DNA of 64,000 nt, from assembly GCF_022539665.2 (NCBI RefSeq), contig NC_081334.1, forward strand, positions 9,084,424 to 9,148,423, given 5' to 3'. The notes under the pieces were generated by a model. The model saw nothing but the letters and a program-made list of their open reading frames with translations. It ran no database searches and was not told the DNA's origin. This document shows, in pieces, positions 22,408 to 32,574 of this stretch (the first letter of the stretch is position 1; each line of letters begins with the position of its first letter). Position numbers and translations under genes: made by a program. This DNA comes from Daphnia carinata. Lineage: Eukaryota > Arthropoda > Branchiopoda > Diplostraca > Daphniidae.

Positions 22408-25400
22408 TTAGAATCTCGATACTTCGTGGCGTTGCCGTAAGTTGTATCGTGGATTCGTCATTTTAGTGCGCGCAGGATTATCTGGTATGGGACCGGGGAT
22501 ATTTGGTGCGATGATAATACAATTCTCCTCCTCTGCTGTTTGACGTATACGCGTTCTAAGGACAGGACTTCTTTCGTTTTAACTGAAGTTTTTCCTTGGC
22601 CTTCCTGGTCCTCGTCGTACAGTTTTATTTCTTGGTAGCTGTGACGCACAAGATGATCTTTCTGTTCCTTGGTTTCCCGGGACGTAGAGTTTTAGGCGGT
22701 TGACGTGTACTATCGATTTTAGTCTTGCATTGTCTGCGTTCTCAATCTCGTAAGTGAGATCTGAGAAATTTCTGATGATTTTGAATGGTCCGTTCCATCT
22801 GTTGATGAATTTTCCGGCAGTTGGTGGAGCTTTCAGTAGCACAAAGTCACCGATGTTGTATTTGATTGCTTTTGTTCCTTTGTCGTAATATCTTTTTTGT
22901 TTTGTCTGTGCCCGAAATAGGTGTTCCTTCGCTAGTTGCTGAGCCTTCTTCCATTGATGTGAGTACATTACACTGGTGTCTTCGTATGTTTCGTACCGTT
23001 TATCTATTTTGATGTCGTTTGGGAGCACCGGTTGTCTTCCGAAGAATAGAAAGAATGGGTTTTGTTGCAGTGTTGATTGCTTCGCTGTGTTGTAAGCAAA
23101 TGTGACAAATGGTAGATATTTGTCCCAATTTTCTGGTTCGTCCGTTACGTAGCAAGCTAGCATGTCACACAAGGTTCTGTTAAATCGTTCTACTAATCCG
23201 CCTGTTTGGGGGTGGTATGCTGTTGTTCTTTTTTGTTTGATTTTGAATAACTTGCAAATATCTTGGATTAAGCTCGACAGAAAGTTAGTTCCTTGATCAG
23301 TTAGGACTACTTCGGGGGATCCATATTTGGTGTAAATATCATTAACCAAGATGTAAGCAATTGTTTGGGCAGTCTGATCTCTCATTGGTACTGTAAAAAC
23401 GAAACGACTGGCGTATTCTGATAGGACTAAAATATACTTATGTCCCTTTGCGCTTTCTTGAACGGGGCCCACAATATCCATCGCAAGTCTTTCCTACACC
23501 CTTTCGACTGAGGGAATAGGTTGCAATGGTGCTTTACTTCCTCCTACAGCCTTGCGTTTTGCACATTTTAGACAATTTTTGATGTATTCTGTTACGTTCT
23601 GTCGCATCTGTCGAAAGAAGTATTGCTCTCTAAGTCTTGCTATTGTTTTAGCTATACCTAAGTGTCCCGCTAACATGTGGTCATGATTCGCACGTAAAAT
23701 ATTGGTAACTAACGGTAGTGGGACTACTAATTTTCCTTGCCTATCTGTTAATACACCTTTTTCGTTGATTAGAAAGTTGTTTGGGAATCTTTTATTTCTA
23801 GTGTTCTGGCTATCTTCTTGTATTTTCATCATTAATTGTTGACAATATTTATCTGCTTGCTGTAATTCTATCCATTTGTTTTCACTCCAAGACCTTTTAC
23901 TTTCACTTCTAATTTCTCCTTCGAAACTTGTGCTCTTTATCTGAAGACTTTCCCTCTTAAAACTTTCGCTTTCTTTTTGAATACTTTTTTCTTTTCTTCA
24001 TTTTCTTTCTCAAGGTGTTCTTGTTTCTTTAGTCTTTCAATTCTTAGTTTTTCTTTTAGTCTTTCACTTTGTTTTCGCATATTTTCAAGCTCTCTTATGA
24101 CAGTTCCTCTTTCCATTGCCCTTGTTTCTGTTCGTGCTATTGGGAATACGGCTTAGGGTGTCAGCATTTTGGTGCGACTTCTCAGGCCGGTACCCAATGA
24201 CGATGTCGAATTCTTGTATTTTTAGTGCCCATCTAGCTAATCTTCCTGCGGGTTCTGTCTTACTCATTAACCATTCTAAAGGTCTATGGTCTGTAAATAC
24301 GGTGAATCTGCGTCCGTATAGATATGTCCTAAACACGTCAATTGCGTGGATGATTGCGTAAGCCTCTTTCTCTGTGGTTGACCACTTGGTTTCGCGGTCG
24401 TTCAGATGTTTAGAGCTATACGCTATGACGACTTCCGCCCCGTCTGATTCACGGGGTTCCTGTACGTTGGACTCCGCTGAATCCGCTGATTGAGGTAGAG
24501 TCTGCATCTGAGCCAAGACTGCTCCTATACCGTATCCTGAAGCATCTGTGTAGATGATAAATTCGCGCGTGAAATCTGGATACCCTAGGATAGGTCTAGT
24601 TATGAGACAGTTCTTGATACAATCAAAGGCGTCCCTTTGTTCCTCTCCCCATTTCCACTCGGCTGATTTTCTCGTTAGCGCTGTCAGTGGGTGGGCTTTA
24701 TCAGCAAAAGCCCTGATGAATTTTCTGTAATAGCTAGCCAACCCTAGAAATGAGCTCAATTCTTTCACGTTTTTGGGAGCTGGGTACTTGATGATTGCTT
24801 CTAACTTTTTTGTACTCGGTGTTATTCCTTTTTTCGAAACAATATATCCTAAATAGTCTAATTCTTCTTTGAAAAAATCGGATTTCTTTCTTTTTAATTT
24901 TAGTCCTGCGTCTTTAAGAAGCTTAAACACTGCTTCTAGATGTGTCACATGTTCAGCAATATTATTACTGAACACTATGATGTCATCCAGATAAACCAAT
25001 GCAAACCTGAACAATACTGATTTCAATATGTTATTCATTGCTCGTTGAAAAGTGCTTGGTGCATTTGTTAGTCCAAATGGCATTCTATTAAATTCGTATG
25101 GTCCAAGTTCACAGATGAAGGCGGTTTTGTGTTTGTCGCTTTCTTCTATCTCGATCTGCCAGTAGCCACTTAGTAAGTCCAATGTCGAGAAATAAACTGA
25201 TCCGCTCAATGCATCAATGGTGTCGTCAATTCTTGGTAATGGGTATTTGTCTTTTACGGTTATTTTGTTAAGTGCCCTATAGTCAATACACATACGCATC
25301 TCTCCATCTTTTTTGGGAACCATTACATTTGCTGCTGCAAATGGGCTGTGACTTTCTCTAATAATATTGTTACTTATCATTATATCTATTTTTGTTTTGA

Positions 25401-26543
25401 CAATTAGTTTTAATGCTTCTGGTGTTCTGCGCAATCGTCGTGTAATCGGGGCATTGTATCCTATGTTAATGGAGTGCTTTACATCAGTTGCTAGACCCAA
25501 ATCTGATTCTCTTTCTGCAAATAGGGTTTCGTGTTTTTTCAATAGATTTACAATTTTAATTTGTATCTCGTCGGAGATGTTACTTGCTTCACTTTCTTGG
25601 GTTTGTCCAATTCGTTTTGATTTTTTGTTAATTTCTGATTGGGAGAAAGATTCTAGGCTGCGATAATCTGCTTCTGTCAGATCGTTGTTGTCTATACTAT
25701 CTGACGAACGGTCTGGGAGGAGTGGAATATTAATACCTGTCTTGCCAAAAGTTATGCTGTATACTGGGAGTGTGTTTTTACCAAAGCTATGTTCTTTTCC
25801 AGAATGATCGTAATTGATCGTAATTGATCTGCCTGTTTTAGTATTAATTTCCTATTTCTCCATGCCATCAGTCCTATTTCTCCTCGGCCTCCTTTGGAGT
25901 ATAAAGTACAGATCTTAGTTGGAAACCTTTTACATGGGGACCCGAAGAACTAATCGCTTTTGAGAAATTGCGCACTTCTTTAGTGACACCACCAGTTCTC
26001 GTGTATCCCAATTTTATTAAATTATGAATTCAAGTATAAGCCGGGGCGTATTCATCAAAATGCAGATTGTTTATCACGATTAAAAATAACTAAAATTCAT
26101 AAAGGGAAGAAAAAGTACATTACATTGTTGCTCGATAAGAAGTCTAATCCTAATATGCAAGTTTCGTTCAAGTTTTCCATAACAAAGAAATCATGCTTAA
26201 TGACGTGATTGGTGTTAATGGTGATTGAAAATCCATATTTCCCTTTTGATTTTAGTATTTCTCCTGACACCGTTCTAAATATTGGCGAAGGGGAGTCTTT
26301 AACATGTTTAAGTTCTTCATACTCCTTTAGATTAAAAAATATGTTGTCTGAAACTAAACTGGCTGCTGCTCCTGTGTCTACTAAAGCCTTAATTTCTTTT
26401 CCAAAAATTCTAATGGGTATACGTATTAGTTTGGGTATCGCTATTTCTAAATTTTGTGTTTGAGGGTTGTTTGGTAGGGATATTGAGTTTACTACATTGG
26501 ACGGTGGTTCGGGTTGTTGATACGTGCCATATCCGTCCAACAT
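22408..26543 (-). pseudogene. pol: Pol polyprotein, copy C
   Basis: Protease (26543-26130, A-L-V-D-T-G-A), then a 270-bp insert (25851-26120), then RT and RNase H in one long open frame (25542-24085, 485 codons, V-Y-L-D-D-I-I-V-F intact), the charged linker, and integrase (23832-22579) with its zinc finger, D-Q-G-T-N-F core and G-P-F module. Damage: an 8-base deletion after the RNase H near 24145, disordered T-rich indels in the linker near 23990, a TGG-to-TAG nonsense in the integrase near 23493, and a stop near 22579 in the tail. The RT-RNase H frame is the most complete in the window. Confidence 0.85.
25851..26120 (+). mobile_element. 270-bp composite insert in copy C protease: repeat motif plus internally deleted E-type pol fragment
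   Basis: Sister copies run straight from ATTAATTT to TACATTGTTGCTCG; here 270 bases intervene. The left end is a 38-base motif (25851-25888) found again at 26659-26696 inside the fold-back repeat. The rest, on the plus strand, resembles element E's pol at ~57040-57120 (W-G-P-E-E...F-E-K-L-R) joined directly to the R-P-G-R-V-H-Q-N-A-D-C-L-S region at ~57450-57495, so about 330 bases of the source are missing. No clear target duplication is visible. Confidence 0.7.
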
Positions 26544-26577
26544 TCTCGCGCAATGTGTCCTCTTTTAGGTAGCCGAT

Positions 26578-26735
26578 GAAATAGGACTGCAACGAAATAG
26601 GACTGAAGAAATAGGACTGGGAGAAATAGGACTGACTTTTTAAAACTTTTAGGACATTCCTATTTCTCCATGCCATCAGTCCTATTTCTCCTCGGCATCA
26701 GTCCTATTTCTCCTTAGCAATAGTCCTATTTATTT
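26578..26735. repeat. Fold-back array: four GAAATAGGACTG units facing four inverted units
   Basis: Direct units lie at 26578, 26594, 26608 and 26623. Inverted units (AGTCCTATTTCTC and variants) lie near 26659, 26677, 26699 and 26722. The two halves can pair across a ~22-base centre. It adjoins the truncation point of copy C. Part of the right arm is identical to 25851-25888. Confidence 0.75.
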
Positions 26736-27073
26736 GATTTTGTTCCAATAGGAACGATAAGCCTCTAATCCGGTAGGCAACATATTGCGTAAAAGCGTCG
26801 GCTTATATCCATTTCCCTTTGTAAAAAGCCGATGGTGTTAACTCATAACTTAAATGGTTCACCAAACATTTATCTTTTATCCTATTTTAATTTAAATTGC
26901 CGGGGACCATTAAATATGTTATATCTAATATAGTTCATTTAATAAAATACTACAACGGCCACACCAGAAATATTTATTAAATTTTTCTTACTTTTTAGTG
27001 CATAAATAACTTTTCCAGTTGCACTCATGTTGTACTTTCTTATACAACTATCAGCAATGAATAACAAGCAAGT
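26736..27073. other. AT-rich sequence without recognisable gene
   Basis: I see no open frame, repeat or RNA gene here. Confidence 0.5.
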
Positions 27074-27139
27074 CTTACCATATCGGTAGCGGTCTAACCT
27101 GTGAGACGGGTAGTCCTGTGTTCGATTCTCCGTGGTTAC
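27074..27139 (+). repeat. tRNA-like sequence (degenerate tRNA or SINE head)
   Basis: The A-box-like CGGTAGCGG and B-box-like TGTTCGATTC are spaced as in a tRNA gene. The flanks TTACCAT and GTGGTTA pair except at one or two positions like an acceptor stem. The arms do not fold into a clean cloverleaf, so a pseudogene or tRNA-derived short element is more likely than a functional tRNA. Confidence 0.3.
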
Positions 27140-27183
27140 ATTTCTTGTGAGGTTTTTAATAATTATTCTATGAAAGAATTTTT

Positions 27184-27440
27184 GGGAGAAAACAATTACT
27201 GGTGTTTAGGGTAATACTACTGAAATGGCAAATAATGGTAGTTCTGACTTCCCAATTTTCACATACGGTTTCAGCATTTCAGCCAGTCAGTATTTAGATC
27301 TTCATGGTGTAGGTTGTCGACGGTGCTTCGAATGTGCCGTGAATGTGCTGTGAATGTGCTAATCACCTGTTGTTCGTGTCCAGCGGCCTGCCCAGTTCCT
27401 GCCCAGCTGCGGATTGTTTCTAAGGAGTCGCAAACCGTAG
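27184..27440 (+). repeat. Diverged direct repeat, copy 1
   Basis: Shares blocks in the same order with 29938-30330: GGTGTTTRGGG, ACTACTGAAAT, AAATAATGGTAGT, CAGCATTTCAGC and, further on, TCCAGCGGCCTGC and CAGCTGCG. The nature of the repeat is unknown. The copies bracket the exons at 27957-28185. Confidence 0.55.
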
Positions 27441-27464
27441 GTACATTTTCTATTTCACTAGTGC

Positions 27465-27682
27465 TGGGCCGTACCCGGACCCATTGTATCAGGCTCGGAA
27501 CGGATAGGCAACGGTTCGAGTGCTGGCATTGTTAATTTAAGTGTAAGGGCATTGAGACTTGTCACCTCAATGGGCACAGGTATCGGGATTGGTTTCACAG
27601 TGTCGTCGTGAAACCAATTGTCTGACCCAGGTCAGTGGACCTTCAGTTAAATAGATATCTTAGTCGGGACGCAGGCCGACTA
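27465..27682. other. Run of six consecutive short inverted repeats
   Basis: Stems, in order: 27465-27471 with 27476-27483 (one bulge); 27494-27501 with 27514-27520 (one bulge); 27550-27556 with 27566-27572 (7 bp perfect); 27588-27598 with 27608-27618 (11 bp perfect, ATTGGTTTCAC); 27622-27626 with 27631-27635; 27661-27667 with 27676-27682 (7 bp perfect). They are not nested, so an RNA from either strand could form a string of hairpins. I recognise no RNA family. Confidence 0.45.
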
Positions 27683-27956
27683 GGATTAGAAATATTTACG
27701 ATAGTTATTTAATTACATCTGCAAATTATGTGTATGCTACCTAACTATACTTCACGTCACCTAATGCTTTTACTTTTTTTTATTGTGTTTCAACTGAACT
27801 TTGCTTATGTTTTACTAAATTTTTTTTTCTTCTTTTCCTTCTTTGTAGGTTTTGCGTGGCAATTTTTTTACAGTTTACTCGGGTCTGTTTAACGTTTTTT
27901 ATTTCTTAAGTTCTTTTTTTGCCTTTTTCATTAATTTTATTTTTCTTTTTTCATAG

Positions 27957-28185
27957 GGAGCTCTGATCAACGAATTCTTAAACCGTTCTTCCGGACAATT
28001 GAAAGCTTTTGCTTTCTCTTATCACTCGTTTGGTAAATGGTTGGAAGGATTTAAACATGCAAGGTAAATTCATTTAAAGTTATATGGAGTACATTGGTAT
28101 AATTATTGCAATTTTATTTTTTTTTAGAACAATCATCTTCTCGGGAATTGTGGCCACCAACCAAAACCATCAATCGGCACATTAG
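27957..28185 (+). CDS. Last two exons of an unrecognised spliced gene
   Basis: A pyrimidine-rich run ending TTTTTTCATAG precedes an exon (27957-28063) that is open only in the frame starting GGA. It ends GCAAG|GTAAAT. A 64-base intron (28064-28127) ends in TTTTTTTTTAG, and the next exon (28128-28185) continues the same frame to TAG. The joined frame codes for 54 residues of ordinary composition, with F-L-N-R-S-S-G-Q-L-K, then W-L-E-G-F-K-H-A-R crossing the junction. A polyadenylation signal follows 70 bases later. Upstream exons are not certain; a possible one begins near 27850 after CTTTGTAG. It may be a host gene end or a gene fragment carried by a repeat. I do not recognise the protein. 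Confidence 0.5.
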
Positions 28186-28254
28186 TCGTCGCTTGCACAA
28201 CAAGTATTATCGTAATAATTCAAGCATAATGTATTACATTACATATTACATTAA

Positions 28255-28260
28255 AATAAA
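28255..28260 (+). terminator. Polyadenylation signal
   Basis: AATAAA 70 bases after the stop codon of the spliced gene fragment. Confidence 0.45.
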
Positions 28261-29937
28261 AAAGTCAATTGAGATTATGTAAGTTTATTTATAAAGTATG
28301 TTAATTTGTAAACATTCGTCAAATAAAATACATGTTACAAACAAACAAATGTTATTCAATTATAGACATTTCTAGTTCATCATTAATATTATTTATAGCA
28401 AAGTTAAGGGCATGTGAGGAAACAATAGCGGGAAAAGATGATCTAAGCTCTAAAACTATTTCTTCTAGTAGATCCATTGTAGATAGCTAATAATAATAAT
28501 AAATATATAAATCTTAACTTAATCCTTTGGCATACGTCACTTGATGAGTAATGCTATGTCATGCTCGGCCATCCACTTTGGTGGTAGAATCCTCTTCTTG
28601 GTAAAGAAGTTGAGGAATTGTTAACATTAACATTCTTCTTTGTCCGACTGTGATCCGAACATCCGTTAGATATCCTGCGCCATATCGGGTTGTTCCATGG
28701 ATGTCCGTCGGCTATTAGAATTTGAAGCCCGGTGGAGGTGTCAAAACAAGATCCTGAGGACGTCCCTGCAACAGCAAAGAAGAGTTTCAAATTTTTTTCT
28801 TTTTTCTAAATAATTGTTGTTAAAAAAAGAGAATTTAAACCGTGTTTTAAATCGATTTCGAAAAGACCTCTTAGGTTTTGATTCAACTTGAAAAAGCTTT
28901 GTTAAAGATCACCATACGTAAAAATGATGTTATATAATTGAACGGTCGTTGAAAAAAATTATTTGATTAAAAATTAGACCATGGCGAATGAAATGACAAA
29001 ATGTTAAACATATTACATAATACATTGTACATTGCAATATATTTATCTCATCAAATCTTACTCAATTTTCAACATACGTTACAATAATAATTTTAATTTT
29101 CAATTATTTTTTAATTAAATAATTACAATTCCTAACATTATTCATCTGATTTGTGTCAAAACTAGACTAAAATATCTTATCTCCTCGTTCATCCTACAAA
29201 GGTAGATAATGCCGTTACCAATAAACCAATCTTAATAATGATAAAAGTAAATACATTCGGCAATTGCTCGAAGTGCCAAAATTCCTGACTCTTTTCATCT
29301 CCCAATCCACACAGAAAAGTGTCTCCTTCAGAATGATAAAGGAACAGGTAACAAATTGTCTTTAAAAACATTTGCTAAAACGTCAAAAGTTGTTTGTGTT
29401 AAAATGGGGAAGATTAGGTAACCATTTACGGCCAAGAAGCCCATCAATACCTTAAAGAAGAGCACGTAAAGTGTTTGCTGAAACGTATATGTTAATGAAA
29501 CTTTCTGTTGGACTGACCAATTGTGTAGAGTAGAAATTTCTCCCTCACTGTGGGCTCATTTTGGCTTGGGGAGCCACAACCTCAATAGAAAAATATACAA
29601 AATCATTTGGAAGATAGCAATGGTAAATAATCCCATTCATCTCTAAGTATAAATTGTCGAACTCTGATATCTAAATATAAGAAAAATGTAACGTTAACCA
29701 AAATAAACTACAGTAAATGTAAACTTGCCTGATATTCTTCTGATGTCTCACTCGAGCAGACGTTACTTTAACAATCGCCAACTGAATTCAAATTTAGCAT
29801 TGAGAGGTAACCCAATGTTAATAAATAATTCACAATTATCATCTAAAACGGACTTTAAACACTTACTTAAACTGTAATGTTTAAACTATATCCTTGTAAT
29901 AAACTCCTTCAATAATCAAGTTATTATATAAAAAGAT
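28261..29937. other. AT-rich intergenic DNA, no gene seen
   Basis: Only short frames without protein-like composition. Bases ~28630-28760 carry GGATGTCC-type palindromic motifs also found at 30540-30732 (for example CATCCGTTAGATATCC and CCATGGATGTCCG). Confidence 0.5.
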
Positions 29938-30330
29938 TTTTGAGATGAAACCATTCCCCGGTGTTTGGGGAAAGACTACTGAAATGATAAATAATGGTAG
30001 TTTCGACTTTCCAATTTTCGCATGCTGATTCAGCATTTCAGCTAGTCATCGCTTAGTTGTTCGTGTTGTAGTTTATCGTCTGTGCTGTTTATGTGCTGCG
30101 TCTGGAGTTTTCGTGTAACATTAAGTGAATTTCGCGTTTGGAACTTTTCTCGTTAACAACTAGTGCTTCTGTTACTCTGTGGGCTACTACCGTCTTCCGA
30201 TTTTGTCTGTGCTGTGCCGTTCCGGATTACTTTCAGTGCCTATGTGCTTCTCTCGATGCTGTCCAGCGGCCTGCTCTATTCCTCTCCAGCTGCGTAGTCT
30301 TCCTACTGAGGCCCCTCACTGTAGATTATT
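29938..30330 (+). repeat. Diverged direct repeat, copy 2
   Basis: Second copy of the repeat at 27184-27440, same orientation, with several insertions. Bases 30331-30530 beyond it show nothing recognisable. Confidence 0.55.
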
Positions 30331-30539
30331 AAAATGGATCAGTTTTTTATTTGTCTTCCAAACATGAAAGTTACATGTTGTATCTTATATGTCGGTATAT
30401 GTCAATACAAAGAAATTTCCACCATAATTCCATCGTTGTGTTACATTATTTATTTTCATACTTTACTTTAGCCAGGAATGCTTAAACAAAGGTATTTCCA
30501 TAATTCTCACATGTTCAGAGCATGTTCTTTTCCCGTCCA

Positions 30540-30732
30540 ACAGGACTTCCCTCGGATATCAATCGGCATATTCCCAGGAGGTCTTCTAATATTCCGTCGG
30601 CATCCGATGGACATCCAACCAGGAGGTCGGGCAGTTCCACGGATGTTCGTAAGATGTCATCGTTATCCAAATAGGATATACCACGGATGTCCGTGGGACC
30701 GAATTGTGCTATGTGGGATCACTGCGTGTATG
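30540..30732. repeat. Palindromic GGAYRTCC-rich repeat at the truncated end of copy D
   Basis: Repeated motifs such as CCACGGATGTCCGTGG (14 of 16 bases palindromic), GGATATCAATCGG and CATCCGATGGACATCC. The sequence meets the last ankyrin codons of copy D at about 30733 and supplies the accidental stop codon at 30709. Confidence 0.5.
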
Positions 30733-31854
30733 TGATTCAGCCGTGCGTCCATGGGAGTCTTTTATCCTTGGGCTTGCTCCGTGTAACAGTAAAATTTCGA
30801 TCATGTCGATTCTGTTGAATCCGGCTGATACGTGTAAGGCGGTTGTGCCTGAGTCGTTTTGTTTGTTGATGTAGATACTTCTTGTTGCGCAAATTTGGAT
30901 GGCCACATCTTCCAGGCCATATTCGGCTAGATAATGCAAAACGGTTGTTCCATGTGGTCCTGTAATGTTGATGTTAGTTGGTGTCCATATTAGCTTTGCA
31001 CATTCTTCATTTTTATGTGAAATTGCCACCATCAAAGGGGTTTCTCCACTGCTGTCTTGGGCTGTAAATTCGCAGTTATAATGCTTCAGGATTCGTAGTA
31101 ACAGTAAATCGTTGAAGGCTGCTGCTTTATGGCCGATTGTTTTTCCGTGGTATAATACTTCTGGATCCGCTCCGAAGGATAGTAGCAGGTCTGTGATGTC
31201 GTACCTATTTTTTTTTACGCTTCAGTGGAGTAATGTTTGTCCTTCCTCATATCTTTTGTTTAGAAATGTTGCCATCTTCTGTCTTGGCCAACCTTGTTGT
31301 GTGCTGAATTTATTTTGAATGCATCTTCTTATCACCTGCATTGGGGCTCCCATCATCGTCAATGAAAACTTACCGTTTTCTAATTCTATCGTGGCTTGTC
31401 TACGCAAATGAATTTTCTCTGCACGGTCTGCTGATATGGATGCTATCATTTTCATCCGGTAGTTTTTACACGCTTCTGTTTCCTTGTGTTGGTTTTCTGG
31501 CTTGTTCCGTTCTTGAGGAGGGTCACACTGAAGATACGTGTCACTGTCGAATTCAATAAACTCAACACTGTAGTCACTTTCATAGTCGGGTTCTATTCCA
31601 CTATGCGCTGTTAAACCATCATCTTCACTTGATTCACTGCTGTCATTCCGTTTTTCCTTATTTCCGTAGGAATTGTTCTTTTATGTTTCTATTCCGTTCC
31701 ATCCCATGTACTGCACTAATTGCGTGTTGCTATCTGCACTTTCCTCACTTTCTTTTGCTTTGCAGCCCTGTTGCGTATCCTCATTTTCGGTATCGCTAAT
31801 AGTAATTAGCTCGTATACCCTCTTCGTCTCCTGGTGTGTGATTATTACTTCCAT
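30709..31854 (-). pseudogene. Ankyrin-repeat accessory protein (copy D), best-preserved copy
   Basis: One frame runs 382 codons from the ATG at 31854-31852, broken only by TAA at 31681-31683 and TGA at 31222-31224 (in context a probable former TGG). The N-terminal ~130 residues are acidic with I-S-D-T-E-N and S-S-E-S-S-E-D-D, then a Lys/Arg-rich part. The C-terminal half (~31250-30735) holds five or six ankyrin repeats, recognisable by G-Q-T-L-L-H, G-E-T-P-L-M-V-A, H-G-T-T-V-L-H-Y-L-A and G-T-T-A-L-H-V-S-A-G, each followed by hydrophobic L-L-x-x-G-A ends. The architecture recalls I-kappa-B-like or viral ankyrin proteins, but target and role are unknown. The last repeat is cut by flanking repeat DNA, so the true C-terminus is missing. 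It lies downstream of env on the same strand. Confidence 0.7.
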
Positions 31855-32319
31855 TTTGTTATTGGTGTTGTTATAGGGCTATTTTTAGATAAACTTTTGG
31901 TTTATAATGCGCACTTTGCTTTGCGAAACTTTGTTGGAGTTATGTCGTTGAGACACTGGGAAGAGTTTAGTTTTCGTATTTTGCAAAATCTTGCATAGTC
32001 AAGGGTCTTCAGGTTGTTGTTTCTTTTCTTGTGTTCTTGTTTCTGTGTTCTTAATTTGATAACAGGTTTTCATGCATTTTTAATGTATTCCTTCTTCCCC
32101 TTGAAGTTGAGTTGGATTCTTTTTCGTCGCGTCTTGTCGCACTGACCTGTGAATATGTCGCCGGCTGAATAGACGAATATTTCCAACTTTCTTTATTCCT
32201 TTTTTAGTCATTGTCTTCTCCGCGTAGGGGTTTTTGATTTTACATTCCTTTCCCTGCGTTAGTTCTCTTCGTTCCTTTGTAGAATACTGTTCCCTTTGTT
32301 GCCTTGTTATTTCGTCTAT
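31855..32319. promoter_or_regulatory. Divergent intergenic region between the accessory genes (copy D)
   Basis: 465 bases between the ankyrin start (minus) and the antisense ORF start (plus). It shares GTTGAGACACTGGGAAGAG with copy C (17035-17053) and AACAGGT with B and C. Candidate bidirectional promoter; no experimental support. Confidence 0.3.
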
Positions 32320-32566
32320 ATGGACGTGTTTGAATTTGCGTACGTTCTTCAGTATCGTGCACAGGTCGATATGGCCTTGCAGGGGTTCAGTAACGCGATT
32401 TTTTCTACCCCTGCTTGCCTTTTCAGCAGATTTACTGCAGAAGATCGGAGCCTCTTCTTTGATTTGTTTCGGCTTGCCTTTAAGGTGTCCGGTTTGGCTC
32501 CGCATGATTTTGGGTATAAACGTCCGGGGCATAGTGATTATTATTATTTGTAAGTATCCTTTTTAG
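32320..32566 (+). pseudogene. Antisense accessory gene, exon 1 with splice donor (copy D)
   Basis: From the ATG at 32320-32322, ~76 residues aligning without gaps to copy B's exon 1: F-E-F-A-Y-V-L-Q-Y-R-A-Q, then R-F-T-A-E-D-R-S-L-F-F and G-Y-K-R-P, ending D-Y-Y-Y. Differences between B and D fall heavily in third codon positions of this frame. The frame reaches a consensus donor, GTAAGTAT, at 32550-32557, leaving a phase-2 split codon, exactly what exon 2 in B and H requires. The intron is reduced to 17 bases ending TTTTTAG and then meets env sequence at ~32575, so exon 2 is deleted here. Confidence 0.6.
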
Positions 32567-32574
32567 TTATTCCA

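Larger units (their letters stand above)
16469..26565 (-). mobile_element. LTR retrotransposon copy C (family 1), gag deleted
   Basis: This copy begins abruptly at 26565 within the last codons of gag, where it joins the GAAATAGGACTG fold-back repeat, and runs through pol, env and the N-terminal part of the ankyrin gene to copy B's LTR. It has no 5' LTR, primer site or most of gag. It contains a 270-bp foreign insert in the protease region, a recombinant env and many small indels. Confidence 0.85.

Noticed and set aside
26578-26735. CRISPR-like array of short repeats
   Set aside because: The genome is eukaryotic, units are 12 bases with 2-4-base spacers, and half are inverted; no cas genes.
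27074-27139. Functional tRNA gene
   Set aside because: Box-like motifs are present but the cloverleaf is imperfect, so it is listed only as a tRNA-like repeat.
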